A DNA stretch of 64,000 bases, taken from the NCBI GenBank assembly GCA_030686995.1, contig CM060685.1:129853823-129917822 (forward strand), written 5' to 3'. Numbering within the stretch: the first letter of the stretch is position 1; each line of letters opens with the position of its first letter. Positions 11,047 to 21,264 of the stretch are shown here, in pieces. The notes beneath the pieces are model-generated. The model saw nothing but the letters and a program-made list of their open reading frames with translations, was not told the origin of the DNA and ran no database searches. The DNA comes from Artemisia argyi (Eukaryota > Streptophyta > Magnoliopsida > Asterales > Asteraceae). The position numbers and the translations under genes are program-made.

Positions 11047-12669
11047 GCCTAAAAAGAAATCTGGTGCTGTCACGTGCTCCCCCTTTATTTTATTTAAAAA
11101 ATCTGGATAGGGGCAAAATAGTAAAATTACTTGTTTTTTCTTTTTCCACCTCAAATTTCAAACGCACATATCTCTTAAACGACAAACTTTTAGAAAAAAC
11201 CGATTTCACCATAATTTTTAAAATTTAATCCTCTTTAATTTGGTATAAATTTTGTTAAAAATTTCAAAACTTTTTTTTTTACATACGAAATGGGTGTTAA
11301 TTTTCTTTATTTTTTGGGCATTTTCGACCTTATTTTGTATCATCATAAATGCCGAATCGTGAAAAATTTAAAACACGAAAGTTGTAGCTTCTTGGCTATT
11401 CTTTACCCAGAAATTTGAATCACTCAAATCTAATATGATATGAGTGAGATATCGTATGTTAAAGATGACGTTTTACTCAAATTTTTTGCACACAACGTGT
11501 TTGATGAAATGTTTAGCTTAGATTTTTAGTCTTAAAATCGAGTTAATTGCACTAATTTTTGTACAACAATGCACCTTTAGTTATTTTATTAATGTAAGAT
11601 TAAAAAAGTTTTTTTTTTGTTGTTTTTTTTAACTGATGAACCTTATTAACTGATTTAATAAGTTCATCAGTTAATAAGTTCATCAGTTAATAAGGCTGAT
11701 GAACCTTATTAACTAATTTAATAAGTTCATCAGTTAATAAGGCTCTTTAACTGATGAACCTTATTAACTGATTTAATAAGTTCATCAGTTAATAAGGTTC
11801 ATCGTTTAATAAGTTCATTAGTTAATATAGTTCAACCAGTTAATAAGGCTGATGAACCTTATTAACTGATGAAACTTATTAACTGATTTAATAAGTTCAT
11901 CAGTTAATAAGGCTCTTTAACGCGCGATATGTTTTTTTTTTTAAATCAGTTAATAAGGTTTATCAGTTAATAAGTTTCATCAGTTAATATAGTTCAACCA
12001 AAGTAACTGATGAACAAAATGTCTTTTTTAAAAATCAGTTAATAAGGTTCATCAGTTAAAAAAAAACAAGAAAAAACAAAACTTTTTGAATCTTACATTA
12101 ATAAAATAACTAAAGGTGCATTGTTGTACAAAAATTAGTGCATTTAACTCGATTTTAAGACTAAAAATCTAAGCTAAACATTTCATCAAACACGTTGTGT
12201 GCAACAAATATGAGTAAAACGTCATCTTTAACATACGATATCTCACTCATATCATATTAGATTTGAGTTATTCAAATTTCTGGGTAAAGAATGGCCAAGA
12301 AGCTACAACTTTCGTGTTTTAAGTTTTGCAAAATTCGGCCTTTAAACTAGACAAAATTAGAGTCAAAAATGCTAAAATTTTCAAGAAAATCATGACCTAT
12401 TTCGTATGTCAAGAAAAAAGTTTCGAAAAAATTAAAAAAAATTTATACCAAATTAAAGAGAATTAAATTTTAAAAATTATGGTGAAATCGGTTTTTTCTA
12501 AAAGTTTGTCGTTTGAAAGTTATTTGCATTTGAAATTTAAGGTGGAATTAAAAAAATAGGTCAAATGACCAAAATGCCCTCTAACCGAAAATATTAAAAA
12601 AAAAAAAAAAGGGAGAGAGTGAGTGGGGGACACATGGCACTAGCTTAGTGGCTAGAAACCTTTTTAGAC
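11047..12669. mobile_element. 1.6-kb foldback element C with about 580-bp arms
   Basis: The left arm (11047 to about 11620) and right arm (about 12070 to 12669) are diverged inverted copies. Shared landmarks include CCTAAAAAG at the tip, CGATTTCACCATAATTTTTA, GAAAGTTGTAGCTTCTTGGC and GTGCATTGTTGTACAAAAAT. Between them lies an array of TTAATAAGGTTCATCAG-type units. No coding frame. A hairpin transcript would be largely double-stranded (inference). Confidence 0.75.
11625..12065. repeat. Central array of element C
   Basis: Head-to-tail and inverted units built from AACTGATGAACCTTATTAACTGAT and its complement, forming the loop between the long arms. Confidence 0.8.
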
Positions 12670-12939
12670 TTTTTAATTTTAATCCTCTTTTTAGGAGATC
12701 GCAACTCTATCATGTGTATGGGGCTTTAAGTCTTTAACAAAACAATATTAACATGGCAAAACTCCAAACAATGTTATCTTAATCATAAAATTTCGAAAAT
12801 ATGCATAACAATAATTATTTGGGAATCTGAAAACTGTGTGTATTGAATTCTGATGGTTGAGATCGTAAAGAAAGGATCGGTTTAGAAGCCAGCTTCAGAA
12901 GTCAAGTAACTTTGGTCGACAACTGGAGTGCTTTTTTTT
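12670..12939. other. Intergenic sequence
   Basis: Nothing recognisable apart from a short T run near 12932-12947. Confidence 0.5.
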
Positions 12940-13209
12940 TTTTTTTTATGTGTCATGTCGACAAGTGTATTTAGTGATATTCTATTGATATTATTAGCGA
13001 AGTCCTTGTATTGATTGCATCTAAGAAAATGGAAGTTATTTTAAGTTTTTTTTATGTGTCATGTCGAGTTTTGTATGTTGTCACTAATATAATTTGTGAC
13101 GAAGCTATAGTGGCGACGCTAACTTTTGTCACTAGACAATATCAGTGATGACTTATAGATTGTTAGTGACAAAACCTTGTCGTCACTAGAGGCAATTTTT
13201 CTTGTAATG
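12940..13209. mobile_element. CACTA-like terminus, end 1
   Basis: The right edge reads TTTTTCTTGTAATG, complement of CATTACAAGAAAAA, one base from the common plant CACTACAAGAAA terminus. Inside are repeated GTCACTA and TAGTGAC words of subterminal-repeat type. The opposite end was not found, so this is an element fragment. Confidence 0.45.
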
Positions 13210-13212
13210 AAT

Positions 13213-13528
13213 TGTTTCAAAGTCGTCACATTTAAAAGTGTGAAGAATTAAAAGTTCACACTTAAAAGTATGAAGAATTGCTTAAAATCATCAACTTAAA
13301 AGTGTGAAGAATAAAAAGCTCACACTTAAAATTGTGAAGAATTGTTTCAAAAGCATCACACTTAAAAGTGTGAACTTTTTATAAATCTTCACATTTAAAA
13401 GTGTGAAATTATTTGCTACACGCACATGGTTCACACTCAAGATAAGTGTGAACTTTTCAATTTCACACACTTTAAAGTGTGAAAATATGCTTTAAAAAGT
13501 ATGAAAATTTAGCTATTTTGTTGTAGTG
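13213..13528. mobile_element. CACTA-like terminus, end 2, with subterminal repeats
   Basis: It ends GCTATTTTGTTGTAGTG, complement of a CACTACAACAAAATAGC terminus. At least eight palindromic units TTCACACTTAAAAGTGTGAA precede it, matching the repeated transposase-binding subterminal zone of CACTA (En/Spm) elements. No partner end in view. Confidence 0.5.
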
Positions 13529-13794
13529 AATTTAATTTTTAATGTAGTTTCCAACAAGAGACTAGACTTTTTTTTTTTTTTTTTTTAATTTAATTTAACA
13601 TTAATAGTTCCTAAAAATTCACCCACATCTATATTATATAAGACACTGTAAACTTCTTGTCTATATTATATAAGACATTGTAAACTTCTTTTTATTATTA
13701 TGTTACCTAAAAGTAAATTTGATATAGTTAATAGTTGATGTTATGTCGATGAAAAGAATGTTATCTTTTATCTATTGTGTTTTTTGTTTCAATA

Positions 13795-14085
13795 AACGTT
13801 TTGATCCTAATGTCATCAATATGAGATTGTTGCCCGCCAACATGCGAATTAGAGCGCTCTTGCCGAGAATTCCTCTTTCTCCATCTAAAGAAGACATGTT
13901 CCCTTTCAAACTAAAGAGAAAACAGTTTCTTGTGCGCCTTAGCTTTGCGATGACTATCAGGGGCAGACAACTCCAAATGTGGGTGTTTATTTGTCGGACT
14001 CTATTTTATCGCATGGTCGGCTTTATGTTGTGTTGACTAGAGGGATATCACGTAGAGTTACAAATGTATTAGTTAAGCTCAAGGC
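13795..14085 (+). pseudogene. Helitron/PIF1-type helicase, C-terminal relic (part 1)
   Basis: A 97-codon frame from about 13743 contains LPRIPLSPS, PFKLKRKQF and VRLSFAMTI, which are the landmarks before the last helicase motif of PIF1-like and Helitron RepHel helicases. At about 13960 the frame breaks: the sequence jumps from AMTI to GQTTPNVGVYL in another frame, with the residues before GQT (including the SQ of the usual SQGQT motif) missing. That is consistent with a deletion of about 10 nt. It then continues LSHGRLYVVLTRGISRR. The relic is interrupted at 14079 by a hAT element and again at 14772 by retrotransposon M; its final codons are at 56410. It could derive from a Helitron or a host PIF1 gene; the nearby Helitron-like DNA favours the former. 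Dead. Confidence 0.75.
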
Positions 14086-14755
14086 TGTCAAGATCGAGAT
14101 CCCACGTGAGATCGTTCTTGTCTTTGCAAGATCAAAATCGTAGGATCGGATCGAGATCCTACCAATTTGTCGTATTTTATAAACAAAGGATAAACGAGTC
14201 AAATTGATTTGCATTACTACTCAACGTTAAAGATAAATTGAACTATTGAACACTTTTAGACTTTTAGTTTTACACTTTTACTGTATCAAGTAACTATCAG
14301 GGGATTCAAGGTTTTTGTAATTGTAACAATGAAAAGGTTTACATTAAAGATTTAAAGTATCAAGAAAAAAACATCAATTACTTGTAAGTAAATCTTTGCT
14401 TCGGGTGATTAGATCGTGAGAAGAAGGCCAATAGTTTGATAATTGGAATTTTGATTTGGGGAAAAGTAGAAAATTAGGTATAAACTATAATCTATTTAGA
14501 GAATGATACGTCAGTGGTTTACTTATTAGACATTAGAAAAACTTGTTTGTTTTTTGGTCTAAGCAAGTGAGATAAGCTTTAAAAAAAAGTGTGAACTCGG
14601 ATCGAGTGATGATCTTACGAGCTTACATGCGATTCCATGGTCTTACATACGATCTCACCCCAGATGCGATCCTATACCGATACTGCACGATCTTAGCTAG
14701 TAAGCACGCAAGATCGTACGATCTTACGAGTTTACTCGCGATCTTGACAGCCTTG
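14080..14755. mobile_element. Non-autonomous hAT element, GATCTTACGA-rich (hAT-3)
   Basis: A 676-bp element with inverted ends CAAGGCTGTCAAGATCG and complement, and a perfect 8-bp target duplication GTTAAGCT (14072-14079, 14756-14763). Both ends are rich in GATC palindromes (GGATCGAGATCC, GATCGTACGATC). It inserted into the helicase relic. The 63- and 64-codon frames inside are array by-products. Confidence 0.9.
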
Positions 14756-14772
14756 GTTAAGCTTGTCCAAGA
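14756..14772 (+). pseudogene. Helicase relic fragment between hAT-3 and element M
   Basis: Includes the hAT target duplication and the left CAAGA duplication of M. The frame continues from 14079 across the hAT and resumes at 56410 after M. Confidence 0.6.
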
Positions 14773-16054
14773 TGTGGAAAACTAGAAGCGGGGTTGAATA
14801 GTTTACCGGTTTTAAACTTGATTTTCTTCTAATACTTTTACGTGTAATTACCAATTAAGACGTATCAAACAATAAATCATATGCAAGAATAAAAGTAAGA
14901 AACGATCAAACCATAACACGATTGTTTATCGTGGTTCGGCTACAAGGACTCTTTTTCCTTGCCTTACTCCACGCCCCGAGTATCCAACTCGAGAGTTTTC
15001 TTGCACTAGTCAACAAGCTCCTTTATCCAGTGGAGAAAACCTTATACGTCGCTTACACACTGTTTCCGACACTAAGCTAGATGTCGAGTTCTTTCACAAG
15101 GGTACAACAACTCCCGATAGTTCTTTTACAAGGGTACAACAACTCCCGATACTCCAAGTATTTTGAGGACTAAAATACTAACCGATCACTACAAATGGAT
15201 ACAATACAATGAAGTATAAACTTTACTAGTTTACACTAATGCTATGCTAGACAAGTCTTCCAACGTTGTGTTGAAGCTTGTAAGTTCGTGATCTTCTTGC
15301 TACAAAGAAAGACTCACAAATATGAAAGTTTACTGAGTTAGAAATGAAGTATATGCAGTGTATTATGATAGAGAGTGATGACCAAAACTCAAGAAGTGAG
15401 TTGCTATTTATAGACCAACAATCAGGCCAACCCACGGATACGGCGGAACCCATCCTTTGGTTCCATCCGTTATATCCAAGGGTTCCGCCAGCATGTCTGA
15501 CAGAATCCTGCACAAAATATTTCACAATCTAACACAATATTCTCAAGATCTCACAAAGTCAACTTTGAGATCTTGAGTGTGAATCTATACATAATAAAAC
15601 ATGTTTCTTACACACATGTTTCCTTGAAGGGACATATGTGATGCAAGGAATGATGTAACTAACATTTTATTTCTAATTTTAGATATTCCTAAAAAAGAAA
15701 GTATACTTGTAAAAATAGTTTATGTATAGAATCAAAACATGTTTGTTTGAGATGTTTAGCAAGTAAATGTTTTACTAAAAAAGTTTGCTTGCTTATGTCC
15801 AAATATGACATACTATTTAGTAAACTTGCTAAATATACATAAGTGACATTTTTAACACATGTACTTAAACTAAAGTATACTTACTTAGAAATTACTTTGT
15901 GAAAACATGTAAATGTAGTTTGAGTAAAGTTAAGTAATAGACTTTTAAGCTATATTTATGATTTGCCAAAAATAAACTTTATCTTTTGTAGTTAACAAAA
16001 CTAAGAAAGATCGTAAAATATAAATAACGTTTTTAGGTGATATTTGTATTAACA
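14773..16054 (-). repeat. 3' LTR of element M
   Basis: 1282 bp, about 97% identical by eye to the LTR at 55141-56409. On the minus strand it starts TGTTAATACAA and ends TTTTCCACA. It holds a TATAAAT box (15406-15412) and, just upstream in that orientation, a GGAACC-rich module (15431-15490). The 92-codon frame at 15247-15525 is LTR sequence, not a gene. Confidence 0.95.
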
Positions 16055-16310
16055 ATCTCCCCCTTTTTGTTGACGACAAAACATAGATTTTATTTTTACG
16101 CAAATGGATAATTATAGATTTTGAGCCTTTTGAAAATTTACATTTCATATGATTATTTCAACTTTTGAGTATGTCATTTTAGATGATGTATTAAAAGTTG
16201 ATTTGGTAAAATATATCCTATCTCCCCCTTTTTGTCGAAACAAAAAGAAGAGTAGCAAAGCGGAAATGTGTCAAGCCAAATGCTCCCCCTTGGACAATAC
16301 TCCCCCTAAA
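16055..16310 (-). promoter_or_regulatory. Polypurine tract cluster of element M
   Basis: Directly before the 3' LTR on the minus strand is AAAAAGGGGGAGAT (16055-16068), the plus-strand primer site. The same 14-mer recurs at 16220-16233, with shorter AAGGGGGAGCA (16282-16292) and TTAGGGGGAGT (16299-16309) versions. Multiplied PPTs are, as I recall, a Sirevirus trait. Confidence 0.8.
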
Positions 16311-16653
16311 TGGAGTGCCAAGAGAGGATACATGGAATTTGGTCCTACAAGAAAAGGTTAGTTTGTTGTAGAGATAAGGATGAGACATAATACCAAGTAT
16401 AAGAGAATAAGCATTCATCACATGACAACAACTATTTAGTAACAATCAACCAAAAGAGAATGACAAACACAATATATAAGTAGAATCATTTAATTTCAAG
16501 TAAAATTTAAACTTTGACTATAAATATTCAAACCTAAAGACTTGACAAAAGTCTACTATTGAAGAAAATACAAACAAGGTGAAATGAAAACTACACCTAC
16601 AAATGAAAAGGGTCCTAAGTGAGATTCTACAATTATTTGATCCTAAGAAAGCT

Positions 16654-17778
16654 CTAGGCTTGAGGCAAGTGAGAGATGGCGTTAAGACGCTCCAAGATGT
16701 GGTTAAGGATAAACCTCATTTCATCTTGAAGTTGATGTATCAAGATGTTGCACCCCTCACTTAGGTGAGCGGTTCTTTCGCACATGGTGCAATCATGGCA
16801 AGGAGGTGGTGGTTTTGGAACTTGGTTTGGAGTTGGTGGATCATTGGTGGTGGTTGAAACATTTGTTGTTGTGGGAGCAAAGGTGGATGGTTGAGAGGTG
16901 TGTCGGTTTCCTACAATAGATGAGTACATTGCGGTTTGGAAATCCATGGCTTGGGTGAGATGAGAATCAATCATGTGCTTGAAAGCATAGTGGCTTTCCA
17001 AGCGAGTGTTGAGTTCTTCATGAGTGTTTGGAGATTTGGTCCACAAAGAAGCTTCAAGTTCCTCATAAGTAGGAAATATGGATTCAAACCGGTTGGAAAA
17101 GTCATGAGGTGGTTGTTGTTGTTGTTGATCATGATGATGAAATAGTTCTCCATAAAGAGGACCGTGGATGTCATTGTAAATGGGATGGAACAACAATGGT
17201 TGTTGATGAGGATGATCTTGATCTTGTGGAAAGATGGAAGGTCTAGCATGCTTGTAAGCCAAATGCTCTATTAGCGATGGTTGATGAGGTTTTTCCTCCA
17301 ATGGGTTACTTGGTTTAGACCGAGGTTGTTATTGAGTTTCCATATGTTCCATAGTATCAAAAAGTGGCAATGGTGGTGGATTTGATGATCTTGGTGGAAG
17401 GTCGTCCAAAGTTTCCATAAATGGATGTGATGATGTTGGTAGTGTCTTGAAGAGTTCCATAGGTGTCATTTTTGGTGGTTGAGGTGATGAAGTTTTTGAA
17501 AGTTGACTTGGTGCTGAAGGTGGTGTTGGATCACTTGGAGTTATGGTTGGTGGAGGAGTGGTGATTTTGTTAGCAATGCAAGGGTTTGGAGATGGTGTTG
17601 GAGTAGCAAGGTTTAGGAAGTTGTTATCATTGATGGGTGATGAAATATTGAGGGATGAATCACTTGATGATGATGAGCTAACTTGGATGGTTTTGTTGAA
17701 ACAACAAGGTTTGATGCTTATTCTAGCGGTTCTCCTAATTGGTCTTGATGATTCGGATGAGGTGGGGGATTTTGTCAT
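16654..17778 (-). pseudogene. ORF4 of element M, unknown function
   Basis: One frame of 375 codons broken by a single in-frame TAA at 17329-17331. The N-terminal third is Ser/Thr/Pro-rich. The middle has HHHDQQQQQ and PPPP low-complexity runs, and the C-terminus carries CHDCTMCERTAHLSEGCN, a Cys/His cluster that could bind zinc, followed by a short helical stretch (HQLQDEMRFILNHILERL). No membrane segment. It lies between ORF3 and the 3' LTR, in element orientation, with its own TATA box upstream. I do not recognise a named domain. Confidence 0.6.
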
Positions 17779-17861
17779 TGCAAGACTTTGGTAGGATTAG
17801 AGGTATGAGATTAAGAGAAGTGAAGGTGGTGGTGTGAATAGGATGTGTGCATTGTTGATCA

Positions 17862-17868
17862 ATTTATA
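17862..17868 (-). promoter_or_regulatory. TATA box upstream of ORF4 of M
   Basis: CCTATAAATTGATC on the minus strand, 84 bp before the ORF4 start, followed by a CA-rich leader typical of plant 5' UTRs. Before N inserted, GGAACC modules now at 47508-47567 and 47741-47800 lay roughly 200 and 430 bp upstream. Confidence 0.5.
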
Positions 17869-17933
17869 GGAAGAGCATGATATGGAAATTGGTGTTTGGA
17901 TTTGATGTTGATCCATAAAATTTTGGAGGTTTC

Positions 17934-18413
17934 TGTTGGGAATTCTGCTAAGTAAGAATTCTGCTGACTGTTACTGCTGAAGGTTACTGCTGAAGAGCTG
18001 GTTCCTGCTGAAGCAGTGTATCTGCTGAAGACTAGTTTCAGTATTATTAGTTTCTGCGGATATAGTATTTCCGTATTTTATGTATTATAGTTTGGATATG
18101 CATGAGTTTATTTAGGAAGTGATAATGCATATCTTTTAGAAGTTTTAGAATATACGTTTCTTGGGAAACGGTTTAGGGTTCCTTGTGTATAAAAGGAACA
18201 CATGATTATGTATTGAATTACGTTTTAGAAAACACTTTCATTATTATTAAAAGATCCATAGAGGATCAAAAGTTCTTAGTATTAAACTTATGTTTGTTTC
18301 CGCTTTAAAATACAAGTTACAGAGATTATCTATTAGTGTGTTTTTGATTACATTAACATAACTAACGATTCTAGAGTGCTCAAGAAGATCTATCAAGGTC
18401 TTATAATTCAACA
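17934..18413 (+). repeat. 5' LTR of element N
   Basis: 480 bp. The first 110 bp hold six CTGCTGA/CTGCTAAG words (AATTCTGCTGACTG, ACTGCTGAAGG and similar), then TATAAAA at 18188-18194. The U3/R/U5 split is inferred from the TATA position. Confidence 0.95.
18188..18194 (+). promoter_or_regulatory. LTR TATA box of element N
   Basis: GTGTATAAAAGGAACAC inside the 5' LTR; the matching copy in the 3' LTR is intact. Confidence 0.7.
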
Positions 18414-18415
18414 AG

Positions 18416-18427
18416 TGGTATCAGAGC
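18416..18427 (+). promoter_or_regulatory. Primer binding site of element N
   Basis: TGGTATCAGAGC two bases after the LTR end, the standard plant initiator-methionine tRNA primer site. Confidence 0.92.
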
Positions 18428-18497
18428 CTCGAGAGAGTCTCTGTGATACTAAGTAACACAAATCTTACACCTTAAGAATCCAAACAAATCAAGAAAC

Positions 18498-21236
18498 ATG
18501 CCTGGATCTGATGATGAAGTTGATACAACCCAAAACCTTAACACCACTTCTCTTCAACAACTCAACCTCTCCAACAGTAATGCTAAGTTTCCATACTTGA
18601 AGAATGCTGAAGAATATCATTTGTGGTCCATGAAGATGCAGAACTGGATCACAAACATAGACTGGAATCTTTGGGAGGTTGTCAAAAAGGGGAATAGCCT
18701 GAATAAGCATGTTAAAGATGCTGATGGGATAGTTACAATTCTAGGTCCCAAAACTGCTGAAGAGATTCTGGCTGTGCAAAGGGAGAGTAAAGTAAGAACA
18801 ATTCTGCTCCAAGCTATACCAGATGACCACATGGGTGACTTCCACTTCATGGAGGATGCCAAGGACATTTGGATGGCAATAAAGGCTAGATTTGGTGGGA
18901 ATGATGAATCAAGAAGGTTGAAGAAGTCAATGCTGAAGCAGCAGTTCCAAGAGTTTCAAATATCTGAGGAAGAGGGAATTCATAAAGGCTATGACAGGTT
19001 TCATCGGATCTTAAGTCAACTTAATCAGCTGAAGGCTAGACCTGACAATGAGGATTGCAATGCTAAGTTTCTGAGATCTTTGCCTCCATCTTGGTTTCAA
19101 GTCAGTATTGCTCTCCAAACAAAGGGTGGATTGGACTTAATCTCTTTTGATGACCTCTACAACAAGCTTAAATCACTTGAGCATGATGTTAGAAGTCCAA
19201 TTTGTCCATCCACTCACTCAGCCTTTGTCAGCACCACCATAAAACCTGTGCATAATGCCTCAAGCTCTTACTCCTCAGGAGCATCTTCTCAAACCCAAAC
19301 TCAATCTGCTCCTAAATCAAAATCCAGTAGTATAATGGATGACATTGTTTATTCATTTGTGGCTGAATATGAACATCAGCAGTTTCTTGCTTATGAGGAT
19401 TTTGAACAGGTAGATCCTTTGGAGATGGAGGAGATGCACTTGAAATGGCAGGTTGCAATGATCTCTATGAACATTAAGAGGTTTGAAACCAAGTCTGGAA
19501 GGAAGTTTGGTTTTAATGGAAGAGAGGCAGCAAGGTTTGACAGAAGGAAGGTTAAATGCTACACTTGTGGTCAAGTGGGACATTTTTCAAGAGAATGCAA
19601 GGAGAGGAAGTCTGGTGATGAAGTTAGATATGGCTCATATCCATTGGAAGCAGGGACTACTAAGGCTGCACCTTCAATGGCTATGGTGACTCTGGATCAC
19701 CAAATTGATCGGGCTGAACATGAACCTGCTGGAGAGGAAGCTTCTACTTCTACACAAGTGAATCTGCTGGCATACTCACCTTCAGAGGACAAGAAGGAGC
19801 AAGTCTCCTTGATGGGAATCTCTCAGGTACACAACTGTGTGTTTGGATATAGTGTAAGATACAATGAGCTTAAACAAGAATATGATGAATTGAAACCAAA
19901 GTACAATGAATGTTATATTGAAGTAGAGTCCTATAAAATGGCTTTAAAAACTTTAGAGAAACAAAAAGTCTGGTTTCAAAAGAATCATGTAAAATATGAT
20001 GAAAAGATAAGAGTTCTAGAAAGTGATTTAGAATGTGCTAAGATAGACTTAAGACGTACTGAAAAAGAGAAGTCTGATATAGAAAAGGAAAAACAAGAAA
20101 TACAAGCTAAGTTAGATAAAGAGATAGCTGGTCGTAAGAAATGGCAGGAACGAGCATCTAATTTGAGTAAATTGATTGATGGTCGACAATCTGTTAGGTC
20201 TAGAAAAGCATTAGGATATGAAAAATATTTAGATCCTGAAGAGTTAACATATCCTGATATGTCTAGTGTTCTTGACTCTGAACCAGCCTTAGCTTATCAA
20301 ACACCTGTTAAATTTGTTAAGGAAGGGGGAATGAATGTTGTCCCTGGACCTATAAGAGGAGAACACATGCCAATAGACCTATCCATACCTATTGACTTTG
20401 ATGGATTACACCATCTCTATGGCAAAAAGTCAACTGACTTACCAGACCCTATTATTAAATCTACTGACTTTGTCTCTTGTTGTGACAGTGACAAGTCTTC
20501 TAATGAAGGGTCTACCTCATTTGCCAGCTGTGATTCAAGTGAGAAGTTTGACCTGCCCAAGACCACTCCCAAGACCACACCAAAAACATCACCCAAGACT
20601 CCCCACAAGCCTTCTAGAGTTGCTGCTGATAACAAGACAGTTTCTACTGAAGACTTGTTTTAAAATTCTTTGCAAAATAATACTTTTGGTTATGTTAAAA
20701 ACAATTCTGTTTATCATGGTGGTTTGAATACTTTTTCATGTTATGGAACTTCTTTTAGTTTGAATAAATCTTCTAAGAAGAAGAAATGTTTTGTGTGTGG
20801 AAGTAAATCTCATTTGATTAAGGATTGTACCTTTCATGAGCAAAGAATGGGTGTATGTTTTAGTCAAAGGAAACCTAGGCAAATGTGGAAGAATGTTAGT
20901 GAAATACCCTCTTTTGTTCCACATCAGCAGAAATCCAATTCTGCTGAACCACATTCCTCATGAAGAAGAACCAGTACTAGACCTTATGTTCGACCCACTA
21001 GTTCTTTCTTTTCTAATGGTTATTGGCCTAATCACTTTGACTCAATGTATTACGGTGGTGGGTATTGGAATACTGCTGTGAAGCCCTCAGCAGGTTGTTC
21101 TTGGACAAAGAAGGGACCTAATTTGCAGTACAGGCCCAAGAACAATGGTGGATCTAAAACATCTACATGGCCTATCACTAATGATCCACAAGGCAGGCTC
21201 AAGTCAGCAATGACTTGAGTCTCCAATGTGTACTAA
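18498..21236 (+). pseudogene. gag: gag polyprotein of element N
   Basis: One frame of about 912 codons with stops at 20661 (TAA), 20961 (TGA) and 21216 (TGA) before its natural end at 21234. Residues 25-240 are a copia Gag core (UBN2 type: YLKNAEEYHLWSMKM, LKQQFQEFQ). A CCHC knuckle CYTCGQVGHFSREC lies at about residue 354 (19558-19599). A long coiled coil rich in Lys/Glu follows (about 455-580), then a Ser/Thr/Pro tail and a second CCHC knuckle, CFVCGSKSHLIKDC, after the first stop. Two knuckles and an extended C-terminus are unusual for short copia Gags but fit large Sireviruses. It would form the virus-like particle. Confidence 0.88.
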
Positions 21237-21264
21237 CCTTTGTATATTTTTGTTGTTGTTGTAG
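21231..21264 (+). promoter_or_regulatory. Branch point and 3' splice site before pol of N
   Basis: TACTAAC (21231-21237), a T/G-rich tract and TTGTTGTTGTTGTAG ending at 21264. Branch A to AG spacing is 28 nt, as in plant introns. It overlaps the gag terminator and sits 10 bases before the protease frame, which is in a different phase from gag. No matching donor was fixed. Confidence 0.4.

Noticed and set aside
15247..15525. 92-codon minus-strand frame, also at 55599-55880
   Set aside because: It occurs at the same place in both M LTRs and covers the promoter; explained by LTR duplication.
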